Shown here: in pieces, positions 1 through 12,900 of the stretch
Layout of the letters: each line of letters starts with the position of its first letter
Position numbering within the stretch: position 1 is the first letter of the stretch
Origin: Monosporascus cannonballus
Lineage: Eukaryota > Ascomycota > Sordariomycetes > Xylariales
Assembly: GCA_004154925.1 (NCBI GenBank)
Contig: QJNS01000063.1
Location: 276,632 to 340,631, forward strand
Direction: 5' to 3'
DNA length: 64,000 nt
Program-made: the position numbers and the translations under genes
Notes under the pieces: model-generated
Seen by the model: only the letters and a program-made list of their open reading frames with translations
Database searches by the model: none
Told to the model about the DNA's origin: nothing

Positions 1-2034
1 ATTTAACAAATAATTAATATTTTTTCGAAACGTTTTTTAATTCCTTATATTTATCTTTTAAACCTTTATAAAAATATTTTATTATTCTTAAATAGAACTT
101 ATATAAGGCTTTAAACTGAAAACGGCTGGTAAACGTATTTTGCGTATTATTATATATAAACTTTATATTTCGTAATAACTTTATTATATTATTTTAATAC
201 TTATTAACTTAATTACGGAAATAATGTTTTAGAACATAATAAATACGTTCCGTTTATTTATCGGTTTATAAATAATAAACAGTTAATATTCGCCGTTTTA
301 TTTTTCGTTTTTTATAAAATTCCGCCCAAAATTAATTTATTAATAAATTATTTTTATTATTCATAATTCCGGCTCACGTACCGAATGTATATTTAATTTC
401 GTCGTAAAATAATTGGGCTAATTCGGTTATAATTAAGGTTTTAACCGTAAGAATAAATAATCCTAATTTCGTAAAGCAGTCGACGATCACCAGAATTACG
501 TCGTATTTTAGCTCGTTTAAACTTAGGCTTTAGGAAATCCAGTAATAAAATTTAGTAAGATTTTTTAAAATGGTTATTTAAGTAACAGTAAGGGGTATAA
601 TTATTTATATGATTTATAATATAATTTTTTTTGTTTTAATAATTCGGATATTACTTAATATATTTTCGGATATCGTTCGCTATATATTCCTAATAAAACC
701 TTTTAATTATTAGGTTTAACGTACGGATATATTCTATATATTTTGTCTTTAAATTATCATGATATTAATTGATTAATTATTTCCGTAAAACGCCTTATAA
801 CGGGATTAGGAATTTATCCCAATAATATAAAACTTTATTTGGGTCCAGGAAATATTTTCCTTTTATTCCGGCTTGGCGTCCAGCCATCCGTATCAATTTT
901 ATGATATTTAAATCTTTGGTCTGCAGCCTTCGAACCTGATCGTAAAACTGTTGGGAAGCCTTCGACTATAATGCCGTTTCGTCCTTAGATAGCTCCTTTG
1001 CCAAAGAACTGTCACAGTTAAGAATTTGACCATATATAACGCTATTGTTAGCAATGCAATAGCGGCGTCGCTTTTGCGACAAGAACGTAAGACGTACTGG
1101 TCATGAACAGTAACCTTAGCACCAGTCTCGTCCTCCCCAGATTCCTCGGAGTCCGATCGTAATGCGGTTGCAGTTTGCGGTTGCTGTTATTTAACCGCTA
1201 ATCGTATTATTGCTGCAATTCGTGCTTGTATTGCTGTTCGCAAGCGATGGGTTCGGCAGGTGCATAGTTTCTTGCCTTTCTTTTTCCTTGGAAAACTTTT
1301 AGCAATCGTATAACGAAAGTTTTCCGCTTTTTTATGCGGATGGTAATTACTTAAATTTCCGCCATATAAAATTTATCTGGGAATTTTACAACGAACGAAT
1401 TTTGCATTATTTTTATAAGGCCTTTTATTTTCTTATAAAGCTTTAAATTGTATTATATATCTACGACCGTTTTTGGTACGTTTTCCAGCATATTATTCGT
1501 AAGTTCGATTTTCTTAAATAACGTAAGGATTATGTCTCTATATGCAATTTTCCCTAATATATAATCCAGGCGTTTAAATAATCCATCCGCCAGGTTAATA
1601 ACATTCGGTCGGTATTAAATCTTAAAATTAAATTACGTAAAACAGTAAACGTATTAAATTAACTTTCTACTAAGATTACGCGTTAACACCTTTATTATAT
1701 CCTTTAACGGTATATAATCGGTAAATATTTAAAGCTTTTTTCGATATTTTTAAAATATTACCGTTAATATTTTAAATTTTTTATAATCGTTAATAATTTT
1801 TATTGCCCTGTAATATACCGTTTTTCGATTAAATTTAACTTTTGCAATTAATATATAATTAAGCGTTAATATTTTTCGTATTTTTAGGAAAATACTTTTA
1901 ATATAACTTTTATTAAAGCGTCTATTTTAATTTTAATATTTTTGGTATTATTTTAATATCGGAAAATAATTGCCGACTAAAAATATTTTTTAAATTTCGG
2001 AACGCTTTTTTAATTTTTTCGGATTACCGGAATT
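1..2034 (-). pseudogene. E0 pol, 3' half: RNase H end, linker and integrase (broken)
   Basis: Minus-strand remains of a Ty3/gypsy polyprotein, cut off by the left edge. Going leftwards, about 1559-1614 reads YRPNVINLADGLFKRLDY, the end of the RNase H domain (family form YRPG..N.ADGLSRRPDY). Then comes a linker (about 840-1260) of better-preserved base composition. About 411-513 reads VILVIVDCFTKLGLF, the integrase core with its 'VDRFTK' block, after a stretch ending LDFITGFPK-like. Stops are mostly TAA/TAG at Gln/Trp positions. The frame changes within the linker, so this is not a working gene. The same gene resumes at 2399 after a solo LTR. Confident as gypsy pol. Confidence 0.85.
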
Positions 2035-2117
2035 TGTTACGACCTGACAAGCCACGGCCTCCAGAAACGGTCGCAACGGAGAAGGCCAAGAAAACTATGT
2101 GGATCAGGTCACGTGAT

Positions 2118-2179
2118 GGATCACCAACTCACTGGTAGTGAGCCAGTGAGCCGGATCACCAACTTACTGGTGGTGATCC
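2118..2179. repeat. Tandem palindromes in the U3 of the solo LTR
   Basis: Two units starting GGATCACCAACT lie 35 bp apart (2118 and 2153). The second forms an inverted repeat with arms GGATCACCA and TGGTGATCC; the first contains CTCACTGGTAGTGAG. A CACGTG hexamer lies just upstream at about 2110-2115. Their place upstream of the TATA-like box suggests an enhancer-like U3 array, but that role is an inference. Confidence 0.6.
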
Positions 2180-2195
2180 AGCTAAAGGAGAAGGA

Positions 2196-2201
2196 TATAT
2201 A
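2196..2201 (+). promoter_or_regulatory. TATA-like box of the LTR
   Basis: TATATA followed by CGCTCATTAATTCCATA. The block TATATACGCTTATTATTTCCATAA recurs in variant form in the E1, E4 and E8 LTRs and reverse-complemented in E2, E3 and E6. It separates the variable 5' half of the LTR from the conserved 3' half, as expected for a promoter at the U3/R boundary. The promoter role is inferred. Confidence 0.55.
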
Positions 2202-2398
2202 CGCTCATTAATTCCATAGTCTAGATAGCTTCAGCTTGCAACACTCATCAATACCAATCGTTTGCAATATACTTCTGCGCCCTTGGTATTAAGAGACATG
2301 ACTAAGTTATTCATTGCTCAGATTCCCACGATACTCCTGCCAACATAAACCCGTACGACTAAGGTTTAATAGTTGGTTAAACCATATAGCTCGTCACA

Positions 2399-3330
2399 GA
2401 ATTTTACTGTGTTACTTTTGCCTTACGCCTTTTTTAAGAGCTTAATAATAAATTGGGTAATAGGCGAATAATAGGCGATAAATTTCCGATAAAACTTTAC
2501 AAATCCTAAAAATATTTAAATATTATAAATTAACTTTAGTTTTGGCCACATTTCAATAACATGGATCCGTTTACGCTTTATTTTTAAACCGTTAATATTA
2601 ATTACAAATTTTGAATTCTTTATTAAAAAATTCGTATTTAACCATTTTGGCAAATAATTAATATTATAACAGCCGTTCGTAAACCAATTAGAAATATTTA
2701 GAATTTGTTTTTATTATCCAAATAAATAATTATGTTACTTGAATATATATTACGTATAGATAATTAATTAATCTAGTTAGTACTTTATATATATAGGCCG
2801 AAAACTTTATTAATACGATAATAAAGCTAAATAATATAAACGTATATTTAAATTGCCCGTATTACGTTCGGAAAGCAATTTTTTATTAATCGCTTTTTTA
2901 ATTTTAATACGGTAATAAATATTCTTAACATTAATTTTAGAAAATATTTTAATGAATTTTAATAAAATTAATTTTTTTTTATAATTAAAGGTAAAAAATA
3001 TCGATTTTTTATCGTTATCCTATTTAACCCCTTATAATTAACGTATAATCAGAAACTGCCGTTTTTTTAGGCACAAATAATATTGGTGCTTTTACGTTCG
3101 TTTTCGAATAACGTATCCGGCCTACTTTTAAGTTTTTTCGAATATATTTTTCCAATATTCTTTTTAAATTTCCGAAATAAGATAAATTAGGCCGAATAAA
3201 GGCGTTTTCCCTGGGATTAAGTTCATTATATATTTTGCCCCAAATAACTAAAATATTTTTTTCGTTACTGTTTCGGAATATACTTACCGGAAATTTTTTA
3301 GGCATATAAAAAGGTTAATTAACCCCCATT
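2399..3330 (-). pseudogene. E0 reverse transcriptase (broken)
   Basis: Continuation of E0 pol. The N-terminal part is an open frame of 93 codons (3024-3305) containing YIRKNLKVGRIRYSKTNVKA and ILFVPKK, the gypsy RT block usually read as Y...NL..GFIR.S.SP..AP.LFV.KK. The catalytic box is at 2713-2724, reading YLDN where YLDD is expected (one Asp lost, GAT to AAT). At about 2471-2510 GFVKFYRKFI matches the 'FLGF.NFYRRFI' block. Many stops lie between these blocks, and it is split from RNase H by the solo LTR. Confident as RT, inactive. Confidence 0.88.
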
Positions 3331-5373
3331 TTTATTATTCTCCGAATTTCGGGATATTTAATTTTTCGACTAGGCTTATTAAGTTAACGGTATAAATTTA
3401 TTTACCGGAAAGCGTTAAATTTATAATTTTTTATTTATTACTCTTTTATAACGGTCCGTATAATTATTAATATATAATTATATCCAGCAAAATCCTTAAT
3501 TTACTTATTCCGGGTTTAAATAATAAAAAATCAGGCGTTTTTTAATTATAATATATTGTAAAATAAATTAACTTAAAGTTTCGTTTATTTCTATTATTTT
3601 TTGTTATGTTAATAAGAATTTCGTAAGCCCTATAATATTTAATATACGCGCCGTTAACGTTAATAAGGCCCGAAATATTTACAGAAATTAATTCAAAATT
3701 AATTATTTTTGTTAACTTTTTATTTATAATATTTATTTCTATTCCGGTATCTAAATTTATTTATATTGCTCTATTCCCCGTATTCTTTTTATAAGTACTT
3801 TTTTTTAAAGGGCGACTTTATTCCAATCGTTTTATAAATATTTGCCGAAATGGATTAAATGTATATACTTATTCCGGCTCCTTTTTTGGGTGTACGCCTA
3901 GGGATTAATTTGATTTATTATTATATATTATGATATTCTCTATGGCTTTCGGAAATCGGTTTCCTTATGGCCGGAATATCAAACTTTTCGTATCCTTTTT
4001 TAATTTGCAATTTACGTTTTTATAACCTGGCTTCCCACAATTATAAAATTTAAATGGGCCCTTATAAAAATTAAAGATATTAAATCGTACAAACTTCTTT
4101 TAATTAGAATTAAATCGGCGATTATCTGCCTTCCGAATATAAAAACGCCCGCGGTGCTTATTGCTTTTATACGGCGTCTTTAATTTGCTTTAAAGATTTT
4201 TTTCTCGAAAACGTTAAAATAAAATCGTTTATTGTTATTAATATTTTTAATAAAAAATAATCGGATTTTCTTCGCTTTTTTCCAAACGTTCTAATAGTAC
4301 TTTACTTTATTTATTACTTTTTTAACTTACTTTAATTCAACATTTTTTCGTAATAAAATATTTCGTAACCTTAATATTAAGTTATTAAAATAATTAAAAA
4401 CAAAACGTTTATTATCCTGATCGTTTTCTATATTGAAAATATCCGCAAACTTTATTTTATAAATTAAAAACTTTTTTAACTTAAAAATCCAATAATAAAT
4501 AATCGGATCATTATTATAATTCCATAAATTATTCCTTATATTCCTTATCGAAAGTATTAGAATTTACGTAACCTTTCCTAATAAAAATCCATAAATCTTC
4601 TATTCTTAATTTTTTTTTCGTAATTAAAATAATTAAGCATAACGTAATATAATTATTAAACGTTCGTAATAAAAACGTCTATATGGCTTATATTCCATTA
4701 AATATAAATAAAAACATTTTATCTTAATTTTTCGGCATAAATTTTCGTAATATCTTTTATCTAATCTTTTTTTTAATCGATACGCGTTTAAAAAATTTCG
4801 GGTAATTATAACGTAATATGCGCTTATCGCGTTTAAGCTTTTGCAACAATATTATAATTAACTTATAAAGTTTTATTTTTTTAACTTATATTATTATTTG
4901 TTATTCGGCTAATTATCGAAATAATTGCAAATGCTATTCGTTTTATTAACGAATAATTTTCAAAATTTGGTTATTATTCAAAAATTTAATTTTTCTTTAC
5001 TTTAAATTCCGGGATACGGTCGTTATATTACGCCTGTTTTTCAACCGTTTAACTAATAGTTATTAGGACGCATCCTTATTATATATATAAAATAATTCGA
5101 GATCACGGAAACCATAATTCTTTGCCCTTTAATGTTCCGTTATAAGCTTTTTCGCTTATTCCCGTACCATAATCGATTATTCGTTGCTTAAGTTCCGATC
5201 GGCCGTATTTTCGATTAATAACTTAGATTCGTTTTACAGTTAATAAACTTTATTTCTAGTAATTATTACGTTACTTTCTATAATAAATAACTATAAACTA
5301 AGTAAAGTAATTTTCGACCAATCGTAAAGCAAATTCCAAACAGTAAATATATTAAATTATTTTTATCTGCCAT
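3331..5373 (-). pseudogene. E0 gag and probable protease region (broken)
   Basis: Upstream part of E0. A CCHC zinc-knuckle relic lies at 4007-4048, reading FYNCGKPGYKNVNC. The spacing is that of C-x2-C-x4-H-x4-C, but the first Cys is Phe and the His is Tyr. A candidate gag start ATGGCAGATAAA is at 5371-5373 on the minus strand, preceded by a short leader. I could not place the protease active site between the knuckle and RT because of heavy mutation. Assignment of the region rests on the knuckle and its order upstream of RT. Confidence 0.6.
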
Positions 5374-5510
5374 TTCCTATTTCTTGCCAGATAGTGGATT
5401 TATATTAGTAAATAAGTCGGTAGCTGATCGGTAGCTGGTCGGCTACCAGCCTTATCGTTATGGGGACTATATTCTCACATTAAAATAAGGTTAAAAATAA
5501 ATTTTCATGA
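5374..5510. other. E0 leader region with short inverted repeats
   Basis: Lies just upstream of the candidate E0 gag start and keeps a more normal base composition. It has repeats of GGTAGCTG(A/G)TC and an inverted repeat with arms GGTAGC/GCTACC (about 5431-5448). It could be the leader or primer-binding zone of E0. I could not recognise a 5' LTR boundary. Confidence 0.3.
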
Positions 5511-8460
5511 GAGGTTTTGGTTTAAAATGAAAAAAGAAAATAAGGTAAATATATAATATAAGTTTAAACCATTTTTATAATTAATTTTTACTTAATAAAA
5601 TATTCGTTTATTAATTTAGATAATATTTCCATTAATATAATCCCGTTATAATTAAAGTAATTATTGTAAATCTGAGGCCTAATTGGTTTAGGACTTTTGC
5701 ATATAGGGTATAAACGAATCCGTTAATAAAAAATGAAAAATAAGAATAAATAAGTAAATATAAAAAATTAAACTGAACGCTTATATCGGATATTTAATAA
5801 GGTATCGAACCTCTAATATTTACTGAATATAAATATTTAAATTCTGTAAAGTTATTATTGCGCGTAATGTTATATTTAATAAAAATATCTTTTATTAGTC
5901 AAAGAATTTTCGTGTTAATTATAAACAAAGAATATATATAAATTTTTACATTTTCAAAAGCTTAATTAAAGAAAGTTTAATTTTCGAAATATTTAACGCG
6001 TAAAATAACTTGTATCTTAATTATAATATTTTAAAAAATACAAAGAACTTTGATTCAAAATTTAAAAACTCAACGGATAACTAACCGGAAAGTTAAAATT
6101 CGGAGGTAAAAAAGTTTACGGGCAAAGCTGGAATTAATTGTAAATTTTTAACCCCTAAAAACATTTTTAATCAGGAAAATAAGGTTTAAAGAAACGCTTA
6201 ACAAAACGAAGCTGAATTACTTATTAAAGCTAAGAACGAATAATTTATAAAAATATAAAGCCTATAAAGTATTTGCAGGTTTACTGCAAAAGAAATAATA
6301 CGGAAAAAATTTTTCAAAAATATATTTAACGAAAACTACAAGTAAATCAACTTATTTGTATATACTTACAATTAAATTCAGGATTTAATAGGTAAGAAAA
6401 ATTCCGGTACTCAAAAAAACTTTATTTCCCGTATTCCTATATCCAAAAAAACAAAATGACCGCAAATATATATTCGCAAAAATAAAAAATTCTAATAATA
6501 ATAAAAACGGCAGCGTTTATTCGATAAATGCTACCATAAATTACCGAAATAACAAAATATATTAAACCTTAATTTAAATTAAAAGAAATTAGGTATTTAT
6601 TCCCATTATTATAATACAAAATAAAATAAAGATACAAAAAACTTTATATTGTTTAAATAATAATTACGATAAAAATATTAAAAAAAACGTTACAATATTA
6701 AGCGTAATATTTAGCAAACCCAAAATTTATAAAATTTAATTAATTAAGCCGCTTAAATTTTGTAAAAGTTTTAAAAAATACCCTTTAAAATAAATCTTTG
6801 AGGAAAATATTAAAAAAAAACAATTAAGGCGTTGACGAAACGCGGAATATAAAAAGAAATACCGATTATATAAAATAAATCCAAATTGATCCTTTTAAAA
6901 TAAGTCTTTACAAATAAATTTGATTAAAATAATTAACTAAAACGTTATAAATTACGTATTTACGTACGTAACAAATGTTAAAAAGCCAATTCGCTTATTA
7001 ATATTTATATTATTACGCTTACCGCTAAAAGTTTTAACATAATTATAATTATAACTATTAAACTTAATTTTAAAATTCGTTAATTCGATATCGAAATTAC
7101 TGTTTTAAACATTTTTTATAAAAAAGAAGCTAAAGGAATTTACGTTTTTCTCGATAGCTTTAAAAAAACGACATATACGTAAAATTCGAATACGCGTTAT
7201 ACGGATTTAAAGATTTATTTTTAATATAATATCGGGAAATCCTTTTTACTTTACGGAAATTAAAGCTTATTGTATTCTTAAAAAAGCCGTATTTATTTTA
7301 TAATAAATAACGTACGTTCCTTTCTATATCTTTTATTAATATTTTAGTAATTTTTATTACTAAAATAATTCACGCCAAATTAATAAATTATTTTTAAAAT
7401 TAAAGGGAATCCATAGAATTAAAAATTGAGGCAAAACGAATTAATTCTTAGTTATTCGAATAAGTAGAGATAAATTAAAATAAAAAATCTTTTTAATTTA
7501 TAAGTTTTATCTTAAAGAAATCGCTATTTTTTTAGGGTTTTAAGAACCGTTTATATACCGTTAACCTTTTTAAGGACTGAAAAATTTACCCTTAATATTA
7601 AAAGAATATTTAAAAATAATACGTTAAAAATTATTAAGAACGAATAAGCTTTATCCTATATATAATTGTAATAATCCGTATAAACGTAATTTACGTAATT
7701 TCCGTATTATTAAAAATTTTAATTAATTAATTTAATAAATATATTAAAAAGGTTAATAGGGTAATTGGTTATTTTTATTATATACTTTTTTTAAAATTGT
7801 ATACGAGTGTAAAAATACAAAAACCTAAATATTTTAATTACAGAAAATACATCTTTTATTAATAATCCCAGAATATAACGATTTTCCAAAGGCTATATAA
7901 TAACCTTTTTTAAAAGACTAATTATATAAAAAGTAATTCGTTAAATAACCGTCATAGTTTTTATAATAAAGGCTAAATTTTCGTATTAAAAGGTACGGTT
8001 AAAAATTATAATATTTAATTACTAATTTCGGGATTTAAAATTAATATTAAGTTAAACTTAAAAACCGTGGCGATAATTAATAAATAATTAAATTTATAAT
8101 TAAAAAAGCCAAAAATTAATATTTAATTATATTATATCGATATATAACATATATAAGTATATTAAAAGCAAATCCGTAAATCGTTTAACGTAATTTATTT
8201 ATTTCTATTTTAAATATTTATTTATAAATTAATTAAAAAATATGTTAAATAATAATTAAAATATATTAAATTATTCTTAATTTACAGAACTTATGGTAAA
8301 TATAATCGGAAAATCACAAAATTAAACGAAATACGTAATATTTTATTAGGCCAAAGGCCATAACGGTAAACCTATCCTAACTTTTTTTTAAAAAAAACTA
8401 AGGAGATTAATATTATTATTCTATTTATGGCAAAAGCAAATCGAGAATCTGCTTAACCAA
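5511..8460. other. Unclassified RIP-degraded AT-rich block
   Basis: About 2.95 kb of AT-rich sequence with RIP-like texture and stops in all frames. I looked for YxDD, zinc-knuckle, integrase and LTR termini on both strands and found none I can defend. Short runs such as IYVFLDSFKKTTYT at about 7140-7185 (plus strand) hint at a decayed coding sequence. It may hold the missing E0 5' LTR plus another repeat type. Confidence 0.4.
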
Positions 8461-9110
8461 GGCTAATACCTGCGCGCGTACGGCAGGCGCATTACCGGCA
8501 GGCGCTATAACGGTAGGCGTACTCGTACCTTCCTGCTTTTTTTCTTATTTTTCGAGGAATATACGAATAACCGTATAAAAGCGGTTCACCTCCTCTGATC
8601 TCGCTTAGCGCCTTTCCAGAATATAGGAACGGGGGTGAAAAAAAACATATACGGCAGGGGGCATCGTTTTCGAACGTTTTTATAAGGCGTATTGCGGCGG
8701 TGCGGGTAACGGTAAGGTTACGATTAATGGTTAACAAAAAAAAAAAAAAAGCTCCAAGGGAGCAGGAAAGTACGTATACCGGTACGTAGGTATGCCCTGA
8801 GGCGCAGCGCTAACAGCGACTGCTTATGGCGGCGTTATAGCACATGCCGTCGGAGCGGCCGGCGAACGCGGAACGCAAACAGCCGAAGTAGGGTTCGGCA
8901 CGGCACGTTTTACGCGCGGGATATTAGCGGGGCGAGCGAACGGGCGTTACGAGCGTTGCGGATATCGCAGGCGTAGCAGCAGGCGCGGGCGCGGGTGAGG
9001 CAGGAGCGTCCTGCTCGCGCTCGGCGGCGGCGGCGGCCTCCGCGCGCGCTGAGTTTGAAAAGGTATCTACCATAACTACCATTAGCAACCATAAGCAAAG
9101 TCACCCAGTA
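8461..9110. other. GC-rich island without a recognisable gene
   Basis: About 650 bp that stands out sharply for GC content and CG density, with runs of GGCGG and three degenerate copies of an ACGGCAGGCGC-like unit near 8478-8520. The two open frames here (minus strand, 81 and 64 codons) are low-complexity or unlike anything I know, so I do not call them genes. CA is still relatively scarce, so it may be a RIP-touched sequence that began very GC-rich. Confidence 0.5.
8736..8763 (-). other. Hairpin followed by a T15 run (minus strand)
   Basis: On the minus strand a 5-bp perfect stem, GCTCC-CTT-GGAGC (8751-8763), is followed directly by 15 T (8736-8750). It resembles a terminator, and a T-run could stop RNA polymerase III, but no transcript unit can be identified upstream. 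Function unknown. Confidence 0.3.
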
Positions 9111-9598
9111 ACAACAATATTTACGTTGTTATTGGTATTATTGTTATTAGTAATAACGGCTACGATTAATAGTTAATATATCCAGTGGCTCGTAGCGTAT
9201 ATAACGTACGCGCAAGAAGCCGAAAAAAACATTTATTTTTAGTAGTAATAATAATAATGATAATAATAATCTGCATTATATACCTTAATATCGTAATTAT
9301 CTTTTCTTAACATAAGGTAGTTACGAAATTACCATACAAACCGAAAAAAGAAAAAAAAGGATTTTAATGTGCGAAAATAATCAAAAAATAAGCGTGCAAA
9401 ATATAAACCCGATTATTTCGTTACTTATTATCACGGCGATAATAAAGGAAAACAAATATAATAATAATTTTTCTTTTACGTACCTGATATACGTACGAAA
9501 CACCTTTTTTATTAATCAAATTAATTAATTATATTATTTTCTTATGATATTGTAATTATTGAAAAATTACACAAATTATAATCAACAGATTTAAGGAA
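9111..9598. other. AT-rich flank with TAA microsatellite
   Basis: No gene seen. It holds a (TAA)n-type run with interruptions at about 9243-9270 and an AACAACAATATT/ACGTTGTTATTG inverted repeat near 9108-9137. It is the left host flank into which E1 inserted; its right-hand counterpart starts at 23029. Confidence 0.5.
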
Positions 9599-9603
9599 AT
9601 AAT

Positions 9604-9999
9604 TATTACGACCTAATCCAAAATCGGCCGCAAAGAGGGTCGGACCCACAAAAAGGGGATACGTGATTTGGATCTCTTGTAACCTCAAGATCCAAATAAA
9701 TCTATATAGAATTAACCGAATTTATTGGCATTAGATCTGTAACAACGTCGAGATCCAGTAAAGATCTAATTAACTTATAAAGATATATACGCTTATAATT
9801 TCCATAATTAAAATAATTTTAGCTTACAGCATTTATTAATATTAATCGTTTGTAATATAATATCGTTACTTAAAATACTTTTGGTATTATAAAACGTAAT
9901 ACGTTACTACATTTATTACTTAAATTCCTACGATGTTTCTGCGAATATAAACCCGTTAACTTAAGGTTTAATAATTGATTAAACCGCCTAGCTTTTATA
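9604..9999 (+). repeat. E1 5' LTR
   Basis: Starts TATTACGACC (mutated TGTTACGACC) and ends TTTTATA (mutated CGTCACA-type end). It contains AATCGGCCGC, GGTCGGACC and TTTGGATCTC, which mark the subtype shared by E1, E2 and E6. The TATA-like block and the GGTTTAA/TTAAACC inverted repeat lie in the 3' half. Confidence 0.88.
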
Positions 10000-12900
10000 T
10001 ATTACAAATTTTTATTTAGTAATACCGTCAAACTCTAAGCAATATTTAATATTGTCAAAATGTCGACTAATATTTAGGAAACCCTTATTTAACAGATTTA
10101 GGCTCGAATTTGGGAACTGGAAAAAAAAGATTCGACAACTTAAGGTTACGCCAATTACCCAAACCTTTTTCGCCCGCATAAAGCCCAAAAAACCGGAACT
10201 CTACGATAAAAAAGGCAACTCTTAAACCTTTTTAATTTAGGCACGAATTTACATTCGTTTTGTGGATTTTAACGATCCAGCGGCTATGGCCCTAGCAATA
10301 AAAATATACCTAATGGGAAATACAGCTAATTAATTTAAATTTATTACAAGAAATTTCCTAAAAATAAGAAAATCGGATAAAAAAATTTATTAATAAAATC
10401 TTTTTATTTTATATTAATTTTGATGATAAAATATACGATAATTTCAGCAATCTGAATAAAAAACAATTTACGGCATAATAACTTTTACAACTTTAACAAA
10501 AAAAATTTATATTTAAATATGTTATAATTTTCAAAAGTTTCGTAATTAAAACTAAATAAAGAAATAATAAGGCCGTTACCTTTATTAACATATTTTGTAA
10601 AAAGCTAAAAAATAATATAAAAAATAAGATTATTCGAATTAAGTAATTAATTACCTTAAACCGGTATATCGTAAAAATAATCAAAATTAATTATCAATAA
10701 TTTAAAAAAGGATAAAAGAACAAAAGATAATATATTTTACGTTCGGCATACAAATTTAATTAAGGGAAAAAACGAAATATACTCCTTACTTTTTACGGAA
10801 CGGCGCCAGGACTTATGGAATTCGGCGCTACCGACAGATAAAATTAAAGCCAGATTAAGTGCTTCAATTATAGTAAAATAGGACATAAGGCCTATAAATG
10901 CAAAAAACTCAAAAAACCATAATAAGATAATTAAACATCTATACCGAAAGAATAATCCAAAAATAATTAAAAAAACGATAGCAAAGTTATTAGCATAATC
11001 CAAGCCAAATACGTATTAAGCTTATAATAAAAGGCTTAATAGGAATTATGACGATAAGAAATCCGACAAAAAATGAAAAAAACCAAAAGGCTAATTAAAC
11101 AAATATTGCGAATATAATAAAAACATTATAAGGATAATTACGTAAATATCAAAACTGGATAAAAAAACTCTGTCCCGAAACCCTTGATCGATACGGTAAA
11201 ATATATGCTATATATTGTCGACGACGGGAATATCCCAATTACGAAAAATGAAAATAATATATTTACGAACGAATTACCCGTATATATAATAAAGCATTCG
11301 ATTTTTTAAACCGTATCGGAAATCACAAAAACGATAAATAATAATATCGATATTTTCGAACTATAACCTAAAAAAACGTCCAATAATTAGCCGAAACAAA
11401 AAACTGGCTTAAAAAAATAATACCCGTACAAAGATTCTTTTTATTATTATAAATAATATAATTATTAAACGGAAAAAAAGGTAATTCAGCGTACGGTAAA
11501 AAAGCATTATTAGAAAATTATTACGAATTTCTATTTTTAATTAATATTTATTACGAATACCCCCCAAAAATATTAAAAAAAATAAGTTAATTTATATAAA
11601 ATCTCTAGAACGATAATAAAAACGACGCATAATAGGATATATTCGTAAACATAAAAAAACAATTTATTCGTTAAAAGAAATTACAAAACAAATTAAAATT
11701 AATTAATAAGACTTAAAGGAATAATAGGCCGGTAATAACGATAAATATAATAACTTAATACGTTAAACGAAAAAAATAAATAAGGTTTAATAAATTTGAA
11801 TAAAAATTAATAAAAAAATACCTATAAAAAGCCGCAAAATAACAAAACCTAAAAAAATTAAAGAAAATTCCCACAAAAAGCTTTAAAAAAGATAATAAGA
11901 AACGTTAATAACTTTATTACTTTGGATATACGAATTAAACCGTATTGGTATACCGTAATAATAGATTAAAGAACTTTGGGCAGAAATTATATTATACCGG
12001 ATATAATTATTAAGCTTAAATTGTTATAAAGATATAAATTGAAACGTTATATAACGACAAATACCGAGAATTAGGAATTCGCTTATAATAACGGAAAAAT
12101 AATATGCGAAATTAATTGCCTGAAAATTTCTGTTAAAGGATAATATGAAATAGTTAATTTCGATATTATTTTTCTTAGGAATTACGATATAATCTTAAGA
12201 TTACTATAAATACGTTAATACGCAATATTAATTAATAGCAAAATTAACTAAATAAAATTTATTTTATTTTTTATTAATAAATAAAAAAAAGAATTAAAAT
12301 CTTAACATTTGATCGATAATGGCGACGTATATAAGTATAAAAATACGATAAATACGTCATTACCTAAAGGAATAAAATACAGAAAAAGGACGGGCGTTAA
12401 AAAAATACAATATATCGTTATTACTATCAAAATAAAATTAAAAAATTAAATAACGATTAGAAATAATACAAATAATAACCTTAAATATCAGAAATTTTAA
12501 ACAATATATTATTACAATATTACAAATACGAATAAATTTTCAAAAAAAACTCGATACAAAAGTCCCAAAAGATAGAAAATAAAATTTGAAATAATTTTTA
12601 AAAAAGTTTTTTAACAAAATTTTACCTTATTTAAAACCTTAACGAAAACGAATTACATATTCTTAAAAAAATATCTGGAAAATCGGTTATAAAAAAATAA
12701 ATTCGATTTTCGAATTTACCAATAAAATATTTAATATTTTTCATATTTAAGAAAAACAAGAAATTACGATTTGTAATTAATTATCGATAATTAAACAATA
12801 TTATTATTAAAAATTAAATATTATTATCCGTAATTACGGCAATAAAAAACCGATTTTACGGAACTAAATAATTTATAATATTGGATTTTAAAAATAAATA

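Larger units (their letters stand above)
2035..2398 (+). repeat. Solo LTR of the E1-E8 superfamily
   Basis: Begins TGTTACGACC and ends CGTCACA, the same termini as the LTRs of E1-E8. It is flanked by a perfect 5-bp direct repeat, GAATT at 2030-2034 and at 2399-2403, and no internal region is attached. It is therefore a solo LTR, presumably left by LTR-LTR recombination after insertion into E0 pol; joining the flanks restores that reading. CpA and TpG are still common here, so it has had much less RIP than its surroundings and is probably the youngest or a single-copy subtype. Confidence 0.93.

Noticed and set aside
5511..8460. Possible LINE or DNA transposon coding region
   Set aside because: No catalytic box or terminal repeats found on either strand; left unclassified.
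8736..8763. Bacterial-type intrinsic terminator
   Set aside because: The hairpin plus T-run shape is present, but all other evidence points to a fungal chromosome; kept only as a structural note.
10493..11003. Minus-strand frames over E1 gag
   Set aside because: They lie opposite the zinc-knuckle region of gag and are hydrophobic shadows of a Lys-rich strand.
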